Below, piece by piece: positions 35,373 to 44,454 of a DNA stretch of 64,000 bases. The notes below the pieces were generated by a model. It ran no database searches and was not told where the DNA came from. It was given only the letters and a program-made list of their open reading frames with translations. Made by a program: the position numbers and the translations under genes. The stretch is from assembly GCF_002899675.1 (NCBI RefSeq), contig NZ_PKUU01000022.1, positions 59,142-123,141 on the forward strand, written 5' to 3'. The stretch is from Clostridium sp. chh4-2 (GTDB lineage Bacteria; Bacillota; Clostridia; Lachnospirales; Lachnospiraceae). Position 1 is the stretch's first letter. Every line of letters starts with the position of its first letter.

Positions 35373-36299
35373 TCAGCCCAGCCCCAGTTTCTGCAAAAGA
35401 ATACAGAATGCAGGAATCGTCACCATGGAAAGCAAGGTGCTTAAAACCGTACATTTCGATGCGAAATCTGCATCCCCGTCATATTTTGATGCCAAAAGCG
35501 TGGTCGTCGCTCCCGCAGGCATTCCAGCCAAAACCACCGAAATTCCCAATATCAGCGCGTTCACATGAAGAGCCAGACCGCCGGCCAGCACCAGACCCGG
35601 AACCAAAATCAGGCGCACAAAACAATAATAGGCATTGTCCTTACTGAAAACTGTTTTCAGATCCGCTTCTGCAATCACAGCTCCGATGGTTATCATGGAC
35701 AGCACGGTTGTGCATCCGCCCACGCTTCTCAGCGATTTTTCCAAAATAACAGGCAGAGTGATCTGGGACAGCATCAGTAAAAATCCGATCTCAACCGCAA
35801 TGATACAGGGATGGGACGCCAGATTTTTAATCACATCTTTTCTGCTGGATGACGTAAAGCAGGCCAGTCCGGCAGACCATAAGAACAGCCGGGCCGGAAT
35901 CAGATAGACCGACGCATACAAAAGTCCTTCCGAACCATAGATTCCCTCCACCACCGGATTTCCCAGATACCCGGCATTGGAACAGATCGTTCCGTATTCC
36001 ATCACCTTTTTCCGTTTGCCCTTAACGTGGGGATACAGCACTTTACTTAGCCCCAGCTGCATCATCTGAATCACAAACGCCAGCACAAATATCTTGCCCG
36101 TGGAGATGAGCAGGTCGAACGACATTTCCACATAAAAGGAAATGATAATATTACACGGCAGGATCACATTAATAATCAGATCCGTCATGCTCTTTCTGCC
36201 TTCCGGCGTCAGAATCCCGGCCTTGGTCACAATAAGCCCCAAGCCCATGAACAGAAATAACATACATTGTAAATTTAAAAGATTCGTGAAATCAATCAT
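35373..36299 (-). CDS. AEC-family transporter 2
   Basis: A 308-residue paralogue of the transporter at 32892: ILPCNIIISFYVEM, ICSNAGYLGNPVVEGIYGSEG, AGMPAGATTTLLASKYDGDADFASKCTVLST. It has about ten membrane spans and a good ribosome site (AAGGAGAGGGAG) before ATG 36299. Duplication of the AEC gene around a LysR suggests two related substrates, or uptake and export of one. It faces the LysR gene convergently across about 200 bases that contain no recognisable gene. Confidence 0.92.
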   Translation of the reverse strand: MIDFTNLLNLQCMLFLFMGLGLIVTKAGILTPEGRKSMTDLIINVILPCNIIISFYVEMSFDLLISTGKIFVLAFVIQMMQLGLSKVLYPHVKGKRKKVMEYGTICSNAGYLGNPVVEGIYGSEGLLYASVYLIPARLFLWSAGLACFTSSSRKDVIKNLASHPCIIAVEIGFLLMLSQITLPVILEKSLRSVGGCTTVLSMITIGAVIAEADLKTVFSKDNAYYCFVRLILVPGLVLAGGLALHVNALILGISVVLAGMPAGATTTLLASKYDGDADFASKCTVLSTLLSMVTIPAFCILLQKLGLG

Positions 36300-36462
36300 A
36301 CTCCCTCTCCTTTTTAAGGCGATTTCTTACGGAAAGACACTGTGTTTACCGATGTCTGACATCCCCTCTTTCTCCGTTTTCCCATACAGACGTATCTATG
36401 GCTTTGCAGAATATCAGAGGATGTCATCGCACAGGCTTTTTCATTCTGAGGAAAAGAGAAAG

Positions 36463-36493
36463 GGCGAAACATGTATTAGGGACATGCTTCGCC
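36463..36493. repeat. GGCGAAACATG hairpin, copy 2 (before AEC 2)
   Basis: GGCGAAACATG (36463-36473) pairs with CATGCTTCGCC (36483-36493), followed by GGGGAAAAGTATT. It matches copy 1 at 34150 in stem, loop (TATTAGGG) and right flank. Confidence 0.6.
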
Positions 36494-36542
36494 GGGGAAA
36501 AGTATTTCTTTTCAAGATAAGCAGATGCCTTCTTGAATATGA

Positions 36543-37517
36543 TTAGCAAGCAACAGTCTTAATAAATACCGGCTTGTTAACGGGCCATGTTGGCTCTTTG
36601 CCTGACAAAACCAGGTCAATCTGTGAAGCGGCCTGAGTTGCCATGAGCATCATGCATTCTTCTGTGTTGGATGCCATGTGCGGCGTTACGCTAACATCTT
36701 CAAAGGACAATAACGGGTTATCCATGGCAGGCGGTTCCTGGTTAAATACATCCGTAAACACCCCTGCAATCTGTTTTTCTTCCATAGCGCGGATCAGCTC
36801 CGGTTCATTGACCACTTCGCCGCGGGCACAGTTGATAAAATATGCCGTAGGCTTCATCATGCCAAACTCCTTTGCTCCGATAAATCCATGATTTTCCTTT
36901 GTAAGGGGCATATGTAACGTAACGAAATCAGCAGTTTTAAACGCAGTTTCCCAATCCACCAGCTTCACATAATCGGGAACATTTTCCTGTTTCGCATAGG
37001 GATCATATGCGATAATGTTCATCTCAAATCCGAGACGCGCTTTTTTCGCAACCGCTCTTCCGATCCTCCCGAATCCGATCACCGCCAGGGTCTTTCCGAT
37101 CAAATCCACGCCTTTATGGTTGTTTTTATAGAAGAAATTGTTCTCCTTTAACGCCTTGTTCAAAAGAAATGTTCTTTTAGAAGCCGCAAGAATGGCGCCT
37201 AATGTGAACTCTGCCACTGAATTCGTGGTGGAATCCGGGGCATTGGTCACCCATATGCCCAATTCATTGGCAGTATCCAGATCCACATTGTTGTATCCTG
37301 CTCCATGTCTTGCAACAATTTTCAACTTTTTTCCGGCTTCCAGCACGGCTTTCGTCACCGGGGCGGTGCGCAGGAGGATCGCGTCGCAGTCCTCCACATC
37401 GCGGATCAGATCTTCTTCTGCCGCTCCTGTGCCCATCTTTATCTCATATCCTTGTTTCAGCAGGAACTCTTTTCCTTCTATTGCGATGTCCTGGGGAATT
37501 AACACTTTATAAGCCAT
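36543..37517 (-). CDS. D-2-hydroxyacid dehydrogenase (PGDH-like, no ACT domain)
   Basis: A 324-residue NAD-dependent D-isomer-specific 2-hydroxyacid dehydrogenase. The nucleotide fold has GFGRIG (148-153) with Asp172 (YDPY) favouring NAD. The catalytic triad is Arg232 in NCARGE, Glu261 in NQEPP and His280 in VTPHMASN. It lacks the ACT domain of serine-pathway PGDH, so a catabolic role is more likely. It follows the TRAP permease by 25 bases, forming GntR, TAXI receptor, permease, dehydrogenase. It probably oxidises or reduces the imported 2-hydroxy/2-keto acid. Confidence 0.92.
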   Translation of the reverse strand: MAYKVLIPQDIAIEGKEFLLKQGYEIKMGTGAAEEDLIRDVEDCDAILLRTAPVTKAVLEAGKKLKIVARHGAGYNNVDLDTANELGIWVTNAPDSTTNSVAEFTLGAILAASKRTFLLNKALKENNFFYKNNHKGVDLIGKTLAVIGFGRIGRAVAKKARLGFEMNIIAYDPYAKQENVPDYVKLVDWETAFKTADFVTLHMPLTKENHGFIGAKEFGMMKPTAYFINCARGEVVNEPELIRAMEEKQIAGVFTDVFNQEPPAMDNPLLSFEDVSVTPHMASNTEECMMLMATQAASQIDLVLSGKEPTWPVNKPVFIKTVAC

Positions 37518-37542
37518 ATTTTCTCATCCTATCCTTTTCATT

Positions 37543-39441
37543 TTACAACATCTGGGTTGTTACCGCCGTTTTCGCTTTCTTTTCCTTTCCGATCTGTACG
37601 GAATATACAAAACCGATAAATACAATACCTATCACATCGGTCATGGTGCCGGGTACCATCATGCAGATACTGCCGGCCAGCACCAGAATCGTCTGCAGCC
37701 ATGATAAATTGCCTTTGAAATATCTCTGAACTGCAGTTGCCAGCCCGTAAGAACCGATCAGAGCCGTTGCGATAGCCATGATGATCTCAAGTGTGGTGCC
37801 CTGCCCGATTAATGCAGGGTTAATGCAGAACATAAACGGCATCAGGAAGCCGGCCAGACTGAGCCGCCATGCAGTCAGCCCCGTCTTCATGGAATCCGCT
37901 TTGGCGATACCCGCGGCGGTATAAGCCGCCACCGCAACCGGAGGAGTCACATTTGCCATAATTCCAAAGTAGAATACGAAGAAATGAGCCGCAATTTTAA
38001 CTACTCCAAGTTCCTCCAAAGCAGGTACGATCAACGTTGCCAAAAGCACATATGCCGCCGATGTAGGCATTCCCATTCCCAAAATCACGCTTGTCAGCAT
38101 GGTTAAGAAGAGAAGCAGGAACACATGACCTCCTGATAATGCGATTAACAGCGAAGAAAGTTTATAGCCAATACCTGTCAGCATCAGAATTCCAACGATA
38201 ATGCCTGCCGTACCGGTTGTCAGTGCCACGCTTACCATGCCTTTGGACGAACCTGCAATCAGTTTCACAACATCCCAGAATTTTCTTCTTTTTCCAGGAT
38301 ATAAAAGCATGATCAGAACCAGGAAAACGATGGAAAAGAACGCCGATTTCTGTGCGGAATAACGGACGCCTACAAGCAGGAATACAAGCAGTACCAGAGG
38401 AAGCAGAAGGAACCATCCATTTTTCAGTTCTTCCTTAAAATTAGGAAGCTCTTCTTTCGACTGGCCCCGCAGGTCATTTTTAAGCGCCTCTAAATCAATC
38501 ATCATGAACAATGCGATATAGAACAGGATGGCCGGTATGATTGCCGCTACCAAAACCTGCTGATAAGACCCGATATAATCAGCCATGATGAAAGCCGCCG
38601 CGCCCATGACGGGAGGCATCAGCTGGCCGCCGCTGGAAGCCGCCGTCTCAACAGCTCCGGCAAATTCCGGTTTAAATCCGCTCTTTTTCATTAGCGGAAT
38701 GGTAAATGATCCCGTACCGACTACATTGGCTACCGCGCTTCCCGAGATCGTACCAAACAAGCTGCTGGCTACAACCGCCACTTTCGCAGGTCCGCCTCTG
38801 AATCCGCCAAGAAGAGACTGGGTCAGACGGATGAACACGTCTCCGGCCCCGGACGCTTCCAGAACGCCGGCAAAAATTACGAATACGGATACGTAGATGG
38901 ACGAAACTCCCAGGGGAGTTCCGAAGATACCATTCGTTCCCTTAAACAGCAGTTCTGTGATACGGCTCCAATTATATCCCCGATGCGCGATTCCCTGCGG
39001 AAGCTTAGGCCCTAACAGTGCATACAGAATACAGAGAATCGCAATGATTGGCATTGCCGCTCCAACCACTTTCCATGTAAAATATAAAAGCATAATTACT
39101 AAAAGTGTTCCCAGCACCATGTCAATATTCGACATGGTACCGCTTTGTTTCCACATATCATTGGCTATGGAATAGGAATATATTCCGATTACCGCCAGGA
39201 TTCCGATAAAAATAATCTGATAAATCAATTTGCCCGTATTATTTTTAAATTTGAACAGGTCATAACACAGTGGAACCAACATCATGCTCATCACAAGATG
39301 GATGATCCTGTGCTGATAAGAAGGCAATGCCCCGAAAAATGATGTATAAATATGAAATAACGCTAATGTCAGACCGATAACAAGGATTGCCGCTTTTTGA
39401 ATCTTCACCTTAATATCTTCTTTTCCGGTCTCATTTCCCAT
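37543..39441 (-). CDS. TRAP transporter fused DctQ-DctM permease (TAXI type)
   Basis: A 632-residue membrane protein combining the four-helix DctQ-like part and the DctM-like core, typical of TAXI-TRAP systems. Marks include GPAKVAVVASSLFGTISGSA, ETAASSGGQLMPPVMGAAAF and MLTSVILGMGMPTSAAYVLL. It imports organic acids with a sodium or proton gradient, together with the TAXI receptor encoded 54 bases upstream. ATG 39441 has AAAAGGAG. The substrate is unknown; the linked dehydrogenase suggests a 2-hydroxy- or 2-keto-acid. Confidence 0.94.
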   Translation of the reverse strand: MGNETGKEDIKVKIQKAAILVIGLTLALFHIYTSFFGALPSYQHRIIHLVMSMMLVPLCYDLFKFKNNTGKLIYQIIFIGILAVIGIYSYSIANDMWKQSGTMSNIDMVLGTLLVIMLLYFTWKVVGAAMPIIAILCILYALLGPKLPQGIAHRGYNWSRITELLFKGTNGIFGTPLGVSSIYVSVFVIFAGVLEASGAGDVFIRLTQSLLGGFRGGPAKVAVVASSLFGTISGSAVANVVGTGSFTIPLMKKSGFKPEFAGAVETAASSGGQLMPPVMGAAAFIMADYIGSYQQVLVAAIIPAILFYIALFMMIDLEALKNDLRGQSKEELPNFKEELKNGWFLLLPLVLLVFLLVGVRYSAQKSAFFSIVFLVLIMLLYPGKRRKFWDVVKLIAGSSKGMVSVALTTGTAGIIVGILMLTGIGYKLSSLLIALSGGHVFLLLFLTMLTSVILGMGMPTSAAYVLLATLIVPALEELGVVKIAAHFFVFYFGIMANVTPPVAVAAYTAAGIAKADSMKTGLTAWRLSLAGFLMPFMFCINPALIGQGTTLEIIMAIATALIGSYGLATAVQRYFKGNLSWLQTILVLAGSICMMVPGTMTDVIGIVFIGFVYSVQIGKEKKAKTAVTTQML

Positions 39442-39495
39442 ATCCTTTTCTCCTTTTACTTTCTCAAATCAAATTTCCTGTCGCAAAAAATTGTT

Positions 39496-40539
39496 TTATT
39501 TCATAACTCCGATTTCTTTTAAATATTTGATTGTTCCAGGATGCATATCCAGAAGCCCTTCCAGACCTCTTGTGGCATTTTCCACAGACCATTCGTCGCA
39601 TTGAGGATATGCAGCAACTAAAACATCGTTATTTTCAAATAATGATTTTACCATCTGATAGATCTCTTCTTCCGGCACATCTTTGTGAGCCACCATAACG
39701 CTTACGCTGCCGAAAGTATTTTCAACCGGCTTATCCTGGCCGTTATAGACGTTGGCTTCGATCTTTGCAGGAATATAGTAAGGACATTCCGCCATAATTT
39801 TGTCAAACTGTTCCTGATCCATATCCAGAAGTGTGATCTCTTTCGATGCCGCCGCAGTCGCTACCGGTGAAGCAGGAAGGGTGCTCATAATGCAAACTGC
39901 ATCCACATTACCGTCTGTCAGCGCTTCCGCCCCGTCTCCATGTGCCAGATACTCAGGAGTCCAGTCTTTGTTAATCTCATATCCGTAAGCATCCATAACT
40001 GTTTTCATCGCGTCGCCTGCAACGCTTCCGGCAGGTCCTACTGCAATCTTTTTATCTTTTAAATCAGCAAAGCTCTTAATATTTCCGTCTTTTAACACAT
40101 ATACCTGCATGGTTGTCAGATGGCCGCCCATAACTCCCAGGATGTCCTCTTTCGGAACCTGTTTGCCCTCAAAACTTCCTTTTCCCTCCAATGCCAGAGC
40201 CAGCACATCGGATGCCGTCATAGCTAATTCCACATTTCCGTTTTCCGCCAGCAGGATATTCTCAGAGGACCCTCCGGTAATCTCAATGTTGGCTGAAACT
40301 CCCGGTACATTCTTATTGATAATATCCGACATGGCAGTTCCTATAATGGAAAATGCTCCGCCTGAGCTGGATGTTGCAATTGATATGTACTTCGTTCCGC
40401 CTGACGCTTCTTTTTTCGTTTCACCGGACGCTGCTCCGCTGGTTGCTGCCGTTGTGCCTGAACTTCCGCATCCTGCTGCCGTTACTGCCAAACATGCTGC
40501 TGCCATAAAACTTACCATTCTTTTAATACTTTTCCTCAT
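39496..40539 (-). CDS. TAXI-family TRAP solute-binding lipoprotein
   Basis: A 347-residue receptor. The lipoprotein signal runs to lipobox AAGC (about Cys 24), then a Thr/Ala/Ser-rich linker and ISIATSSSGGAFSIIGTAMS, the TAXI hallmark region, with DKKIAVGPAGSVAGDAMKTV later. It delivers ligand to the fused permease. ATG 40539 follows GGAGGG. Its upstream region holds a 17-base operator identical to the one before the GntR gene, so it is probably under direct GntR control. Confidence 0.93.
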   Translation of the reverse strand: MRKSIKRMVSFMAAACLAVTAAGCGSSGTTAATSGAASGETKKEASGGTKYISIATSSSGGAFSIIGTAMSDIINKNVPGVSANIEITGGSSENILLAENGNVELAMTASDVLALALEGKGSFEGKQVPKEDILGVMGGHLTTMQVYVLKDGNIKSFADLKDKKIAVGPAGSVAGDAMKTVMDAYGYEINKDWTPEYLAHGDGAEALTDGNVDAVCIMSTLPASPVATAAASKEITLLDMDQEQFDKIMAECPYYIPAKIEANVYNGQDKPVENTFGSVSVMVAHKDVPEEEIYQMVKSLFENNDVLVAAYPQCDEWSVENATRGLEGLLDMHPGTIKYLKEIGVMK

Positions 40540-40636
40540 TTTGTTTCCCTCCGCTTTTTAATAGTTGGTTGTTTTATATAGTTTTTTTGTTAAATTACTT
40601 TTAATTTTTATAACTATTATTTATGTTATTTATTTA

Positions 40637-40653
40637 ATAACTGTTATAACACT
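40637..40653. promoter_or_regulatory. GntR operator copy 1 (before TAXI receptor)
   Basis: ATAACTGTTATAACACT, identical to 41380-41396. It contains the near-perfect palindrome ATAAC-T-GTTAT and overlapping GTTATAAC, the size and symmetry expected for a FadR-subfamily operator. Confidence 0.75.
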
Positions 40654-40690
40654 AGTAAGCATTTTTTATTGCCGTCCGGGAACATTGTAA

Positions 40691-41344
40691 CTAGATCTGT
40701 TCCTCTGCGGCAATAATTGTAATTAAAGAATCATTAACATGTTGTCTCATGGCACGTTCCGCTGTATCCGGATCTCCTTTGGAAATCTCGTCTACCAGGT
40801 AGCGGTGCCAATATCTCGGATATGCGGTCTTAGGCGCGTTGGTTCCAATCGCTTTGCATAAAACCCAAAATAAATTAATCTTCCGCAGTGTATCAACCAG
40901 CAGATGATTATTCGTAAAATCAGTCAGCTTCGTATGAAACAGCACATGGGAATTGCGGCTGTCAATAGCCGTATCCTCTTTATAAGGAACGGTGTCCAGC
41001 TCTGTTGCAATCTCCACCAGGATATTTTTCTGCTCCGCAGTCATGGACTGGGACAGAATGCGGGCCGACTGGCACTCAATCGCTTCTCTTAACTGATAGC
41101 TCTGCTTTATCTTCTCCAGTGTGGGAATGGTAACAAATGACCCCCACTGTGGCTTGGATTCTACCAAACGGTCTTCTTCAAGGCGCTTCAGCGCTTCGAT
41201 TACCGGTATCACGCTGACGCCGGTTGCCTCTGCCATCTTACGCCTGGACAGTTTCATCCCCGGCGGAAATTCCCCGTCTAAAATCTTCTGAGAGATAATA
41301 CGGTAAGCCACGTCTGATGCGGTCTGAAAGTTTTCTTCTGCCAT
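40691..41344 (-). CDS. GntR-family regulator (FadR/FCD subfamily)
   Basis: A 217-residue regulator. The winged helix occupies residues about 5-70 (AYRIISQKILDGEFPPGMKL, then RKMAEATGVSVIPVIEALKR), followed by an all-helical FCD effector domain. GGGGAG is 6 bases before ATG 41344 but abuts the ATG at 41350, so 41344 is preferred. It precedes the TAXI-TRAP genes on the same strand. Identical 17-base palindromic sites before it and before the receptor gene indicate autoregulation plus control of the transporter. Confidence 0.92.
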   Translation of the reverse strand: MAEENFQTASDVAYRIISQKILDGEFPPGMKLSRRKMAEATGVSVIPVIEALKRLEEDRLVESKPQWGSFVTIPTLEKIKQSYQLREAIECQSARILSQSMTAEQKNILVEIATELDTVPYKEDTAIDSRNSHVLFHTKLTDFTNNHLLVDTLRKINLFWVLCKAIGTNAPKTAYPRYWHRYLVDEISKGDPDTAERAMRQHVNDSLITIIAAEEQI

Positions 41345-41379
41345 CTTCATCTCCCCTTTTCTTGATCTGTCATTATTGT

Positions 41380-41396
41380 ATAACTGTTATAACACT
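41380..41396. promoter_or_regulatory. GntR operator copy 2 (before GntR gene)
   Basis: ATAACTGTTATAACACT, an exact repeat of the site at 40637. It lies 36 bases upstream of the GntR start, well placed to block its promoter. Confidence 0.75.
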
Positions 41397-41510
41397 TTGT
41401 CAACGGAATCTTGGCGGTAATTTACTTTTTGAGCATTTTCTACATTTTGGAGGTCTTGTTTTTATGTAGTTTAACTAATAGATAGGCTCAATGAAGTCTG
41501 GATATTAAGG

Positions 41511-41553
41511 CTGCGGCAGAAAAATCAGCCAGGAATATGATTTTCTGCCGCAG
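41511..41553. terminator. Hairpin after the decayed PD-(D/E)XK-like gene
   Basis: CTGCGGCAGAAAAATC (41511-41526) pairs with GATTTTCTGCCGCAG (41539-41553), with one bulge. It is followed by TTTTC on the plus strand. The rest of 41397-41607 holds nothing recognisable. Confidence 0.6.
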
Positions 41554-41607
41554 TTTTCATACGTTTATACTATTTTATAATGTTGTTGAACATGGTATTG
41601 TGATGGA

Positions 41608-41965
41608 TTAATCCTCTAATATCTCTTTTACCTCATCGGTTGTGATTTGACATAAACGGGCTATTTCATCTATAGTTTTGCCTTTCATTTCCATGTGGAT
41701 TACAGTTTTAGCCAGAACAATCCCCTGCTTGAGCCCCTGCTCACGGCCTTCCTCGCATCCTGCTTTGCGCCCATTCTCATATCCTTCTTTCAACTCATCC
41801 GCAAACAACTCTCTAATCGCATCACACATTTTCTTCGCCTCCTCCGCCACATCATGATTTGCTCTCATTATTACATCCCATAACGATAGAATACTTAGGG
41901 CTATTATAATATGTCTCGTATTTCCTTTGCCAATCTTTTTAAATCGGCGGCGATTGTTAGTCTGT
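41608..41965 (-). pseudogene. Decayed copy of the PD-(D/E)XK-like gene (C-terminal part)
   Basis: Eighty-six residues remain open (MRANHDVAEEAKKMCDAIRE and so on to EVKEILED), matching the C-terminus of the intact gene at 41986. Homology continues upstream at DNA level to about 41965 but the frame is broken: ATGGGATG at the site where the intact copy has ATGGATG adds one G, and further upstream the match is eroded by substitutions and a gap. The EEGR-type repeat is shorter than in the intact copy. It is the residue of a tandem duplication whose N-terminal half is lost. Confidence 0.85.
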
Positions 41966-41985
41966 TCACCAATAAAAAATACAAA

Positions 41986-42888
41986 CTAATCCCTCAATAT
42001 CTCCTTCACTTCATCGACTGTTATTTCACATAAGCGGGCTATTTCACCCATAGTTTTACCTTCCATTTTCATGCGAATTACAGTTTTAGCCAGAGCAATT
42101 CCCTGCTTGAGCCCCTGCTCACGACCTTCTTCACGTCCTTCCGCACGACCTTCCTCACGACCTTCCTCGCATCCTGCTTTGCGCCCATTCTCATATCCTT
42201 CTTTCAACTCATCCGCAAACAACTCTCTAATCGCATCACACATTTTCTTCGCCTCCTCTGCCACATCATGATTTGCTCTCATTATTACATCCATAACGGC
42301 AGAATACAACGGGCTATTCCGCCGCATCCTGTATTCCTCCGCCAACTTTTCAATATCGCCGGTTATTGTCAAATTCTTCCTCAGTCTGCTGAGCCAAAAA
42401 TTATTTTCCGCTGATAGCTGGTCGATCACTACAATCTGCACGGGAAACACGTCTCCCTTAATGTAGTAAATTCCACTCTCTTCGCAGGTAATTTCCATCA
42501 ATTTCTTCCTAGCCAGATATCCCATCAATTTTCTCGGGAAATGGGTGCACACAAAACTTACCGTAATTTCCTCCGGCAAAATCTGACAGACCCGTTCCGT
42601 ATCCGACTGATAAAAACATGCATATCCCAGCACTTTATAATAATCATTAATGCTTAAATAGTCTTCCGGGCTCTTATACTCAATAATATTATACTCTCTG
42701 AATATTTTCCCGATATTTTTCTGTATCCGGCCGCCTTCCCTGACTTTTATGACCAGAACATCGATCATCAACGGCTTTTTACTGAGCTGATGCTCATTTT
42801 CAAAATGAAGCATTTCTTGTTCTTCGCAGAATTCAATCTGAGCCGCTGCATAAAAGGCGGGATGCCACTGCAAAAATTCTGTTTTCAT
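41986..42888 (-). CDS. PD-(D/E)XK-like putative nuclease family protein, copy 2
   Basis: A 300-residue homologue of the protein at 14815 with the same opening (MKTEFLQWHPAFYAAAQIEF) and the same putative D...ExK core (MIDVLVIK, then NIIEYKSPEDYLSINDYYK). The C-terminal region differs: it has a stutter of GREEGRAEGREEGREQG encoded by imperfect 12-base repeats, then a helix-turn-helix-like end (MGEIARLCEITVDEVKEI). ATG 42888 has AAAGGAGAGA. The leader repeat found before copy 1 is here at 42961. The function is unknown; a nuclease fold is inferred only from the motif pattern. Confidence 0.82.
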   Translation of the reverse strand: MKTEFLQWHPAFYAAAQIEFCEEQEMLHFENEHQLSKKPLMIDVLVIKVREGGRIQKNIGKIFREYNIIEYKSPEDYLSINDYYKVLGYACFYQSDTERVCQILPEEITVSFVCTHFPRKLMGYLARKKLMEITCEESGIYYIKGDVFPVQIVVIDQLSAENNFWLSRLRKNLTITGDIEKLAEEYRMRRNSPLYSAVMDVIMRANHDVAEEAKKMCDAIRELFADELKEGYENGRKAGCEEGREEGRAEGREEGREQGLKQGIALAKTVIRMKMEGKTMGEIARLCEITVDEVKEILRD

Positions 42889-42960
42889 TTATCTCTCCTT
42901 TATTATATTATCTTTTTTTTACAGAATCAAGTTACAGCAATCACCTCCCTGCTCTTTTAA

Positions 42961-43023
42961 TCAAAATGGAAATTGCGGCCGAAATGGCCATAAGAATGCG
43001 GTTGGATACCGCAATAAAAGAAT
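42961..43023. repeat. Dispersed leader repeat, copy B
   Basis: TTGCGGCCGAAATGGCCA followed by AATGCGGTTGGATACCGCAA, the same pair of small hairpins as copy A (15762) and copy C (50271). Confidence 0.7.
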
Positions 43024-43371
43024 ATTTAGATTATATCATACATCACAATAAAAAGAACTATCTTATTTTAAATTGTAATTTTATGGAAGTAACCCCTATG
43101 TAACCCCTATAGAAGTAACAGATCATCCTTCCGGGCCGGCCCAGGCATCAGGACGTTGAACTTATGGAAAAAGGATCACCCAAAATCGGGGGCCAAGGAA
43201 AAGGACAAGCCTGTCCCCTTCCTCATCCCCCGATCTTACAACGTTTTTCTCTGAATTAAGTACAAAAGCATTTTTTTACATCAACCCTCAAGGCATTTTC
43301 AAAAATGCCTTCACGTTTTACTTTAATCTTCAAGTCATTTCCGAAAAAGCCTTGACGTTTCATTAAAATCT
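43024..43371. other. Gene-free gap with two related hairpins
   Basis: No gene is seen. Near 43289-43318 a hairpin pairs AAGGCATTTT with AAAATGCCTT, and at about 43330-43357 a related segment has TCAAG...CTTGA symmetry. They share CAAG-CATTT-CCTT-ACGTTT order and may be a duplicated terminator for the Gfo/Idh operon that ends at 43372. Confidence 0.45.
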
Positions 43372-44454
43372 TCAAAAATAAACAGTCTTTCCCGTTTCCG
43401 CCGAACGGTAAACCGCATCCAGAATCTGCATCGACACAAATGCCTCCTGCGGCAGCACTAACGGAGCCGTATCATTCAGAACACAATCCACCCACTGTTC
43501 AATCTGCCGGTACCGGGCCAGCGCATAATTTTCTTTGGTATCCCCGTAAATACTGCCCACATCCATCTGATAGCTTTGCAGACAGCCGATGGACTCACAG
43601 TTTATCCGCAGTCCGTCCTCCATATCCGCCCCTCCAAGCGTTCCGCAGAGAGTGGATTTTGCATAATTATCTTTCGGCATATTGACCGCATAGCTGGTTT
43701 CCAGGTAGATGGCAGCTCCATTTTCCATGACGATATAAGCGAAGGCGCTGTCCTCCACAGTAAATGTCTCCGGATTCCATGGTGCAAATTCGCCATTGTA
43801 GCTATTTTTATTCTTACCTAATTTGTAAAATACACTTCCGGTCACACTATGAGGTTTGAAATTATCCATCAGCCATAAGGTCTGGTCCAGCACATGACTT
43901 CCGTAATCCAAAAGGCATCCGCCGCCGCTCTTTTCTTTCTGCAGAAATACTCCAGTGGTAGGCGCCCTTCTCCGCCTGACAGCATGCGCCTTTGCCATAT
44001 AAATTTCTCCCAAATACCCTGCCTCACAAAGTTCTTTCAGCCTGACGCATTCATTTTTAAATCGGTGCTGAAGGCCATAGGTCAGCTTTTTCCCCGACTT
44101 TTCGTAAACTTCCATAACCCGTCCGGCAGATTCTAAATCAGAGGAAATGGGTTTTTCACAGATCACATGCTTTCCCGCCAAAAGAGCCGCTATGGTGATC
44201 TCCGCATGCGTTTTATGCGTCGTGCAGATATGTACCATATCGATCGCCGGATCCTCTAAAAGGTCCCGGTAATCCTTATAGATTTTGCTGTCCCCGGTTC
44301 CAAACTGTGTTCTGGCAAGTTCCGCCCGGTTTTCATCAAAATCGCAGAAGCCTGCTATTTGAACCTTTCCGGTTTTCTTTAAACCGCTCATATGCTTTTG
44401 AAATGCTATGTCTCCACAGCCGATGATCCCTGCGCGCAATTCTTCTTTTCCCAT
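43372..44454 (-). CDS. Gfo/Idh/MocA-family oxidoreductase
   Basis: A 360-residue NAD(P)-dependent sugar oxidoreductase. The Rossmann motif is GIIGCGDIAFQ near residue 10, the conserved EKP loop is HVICEKPISSD near residue 100, and the C-terminal domain forms the usual open beta-sheet. Family members oxidise a hydroxyl of a sugar, inositol or glycoside. The ATG at 44454 has AAGGGGAA and overlaps the upstream isomerase gene by 49 bases. With the TIM-barrel isomerase and a ribose-type importer it forms a sugar-catabolic unit. The exact substrate is unknown. Confidence 0.93.
   Translation of the reverse strand: MGKEELRAGIIGCGDIAFQKHMSGLKKTGKVQIAGFCDFDENRAELARTQFGTGDSKIYKDYRDLLEDPAIDMVHICTTHKTHAEITIAALLAGKHVICEKPISSDLESAGRVMEVYEKSGKKLTYGLQHRFKNECVRLKELCEAGYLGEIYMAKAHAVRRRRAPTTGVFLQKEKSGGGCLLDYGSHVLDQTLWLMDNFKPHSVTGSVFYKLGKNKNSYNGEFAPWNPETFTVEDSAFAYIVMENGAAIYLETSYAVNMPKDNYAKSTLCGTLGGADMEDGLRINCESIGCLQSYQMDVGSIYGDTKENYALARYRQIEQWVDCVLNDTAPLVLPQEAFVSMQILDAVYRSAETGKTVYF

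Noticed and set aside
36543..37517. Serine-pathway 3-phosphoglycerate dehydrogenase (SerA)
   Set aside because: No ACT domain, and the gene is embedded in an organic-acid TRAP operon.
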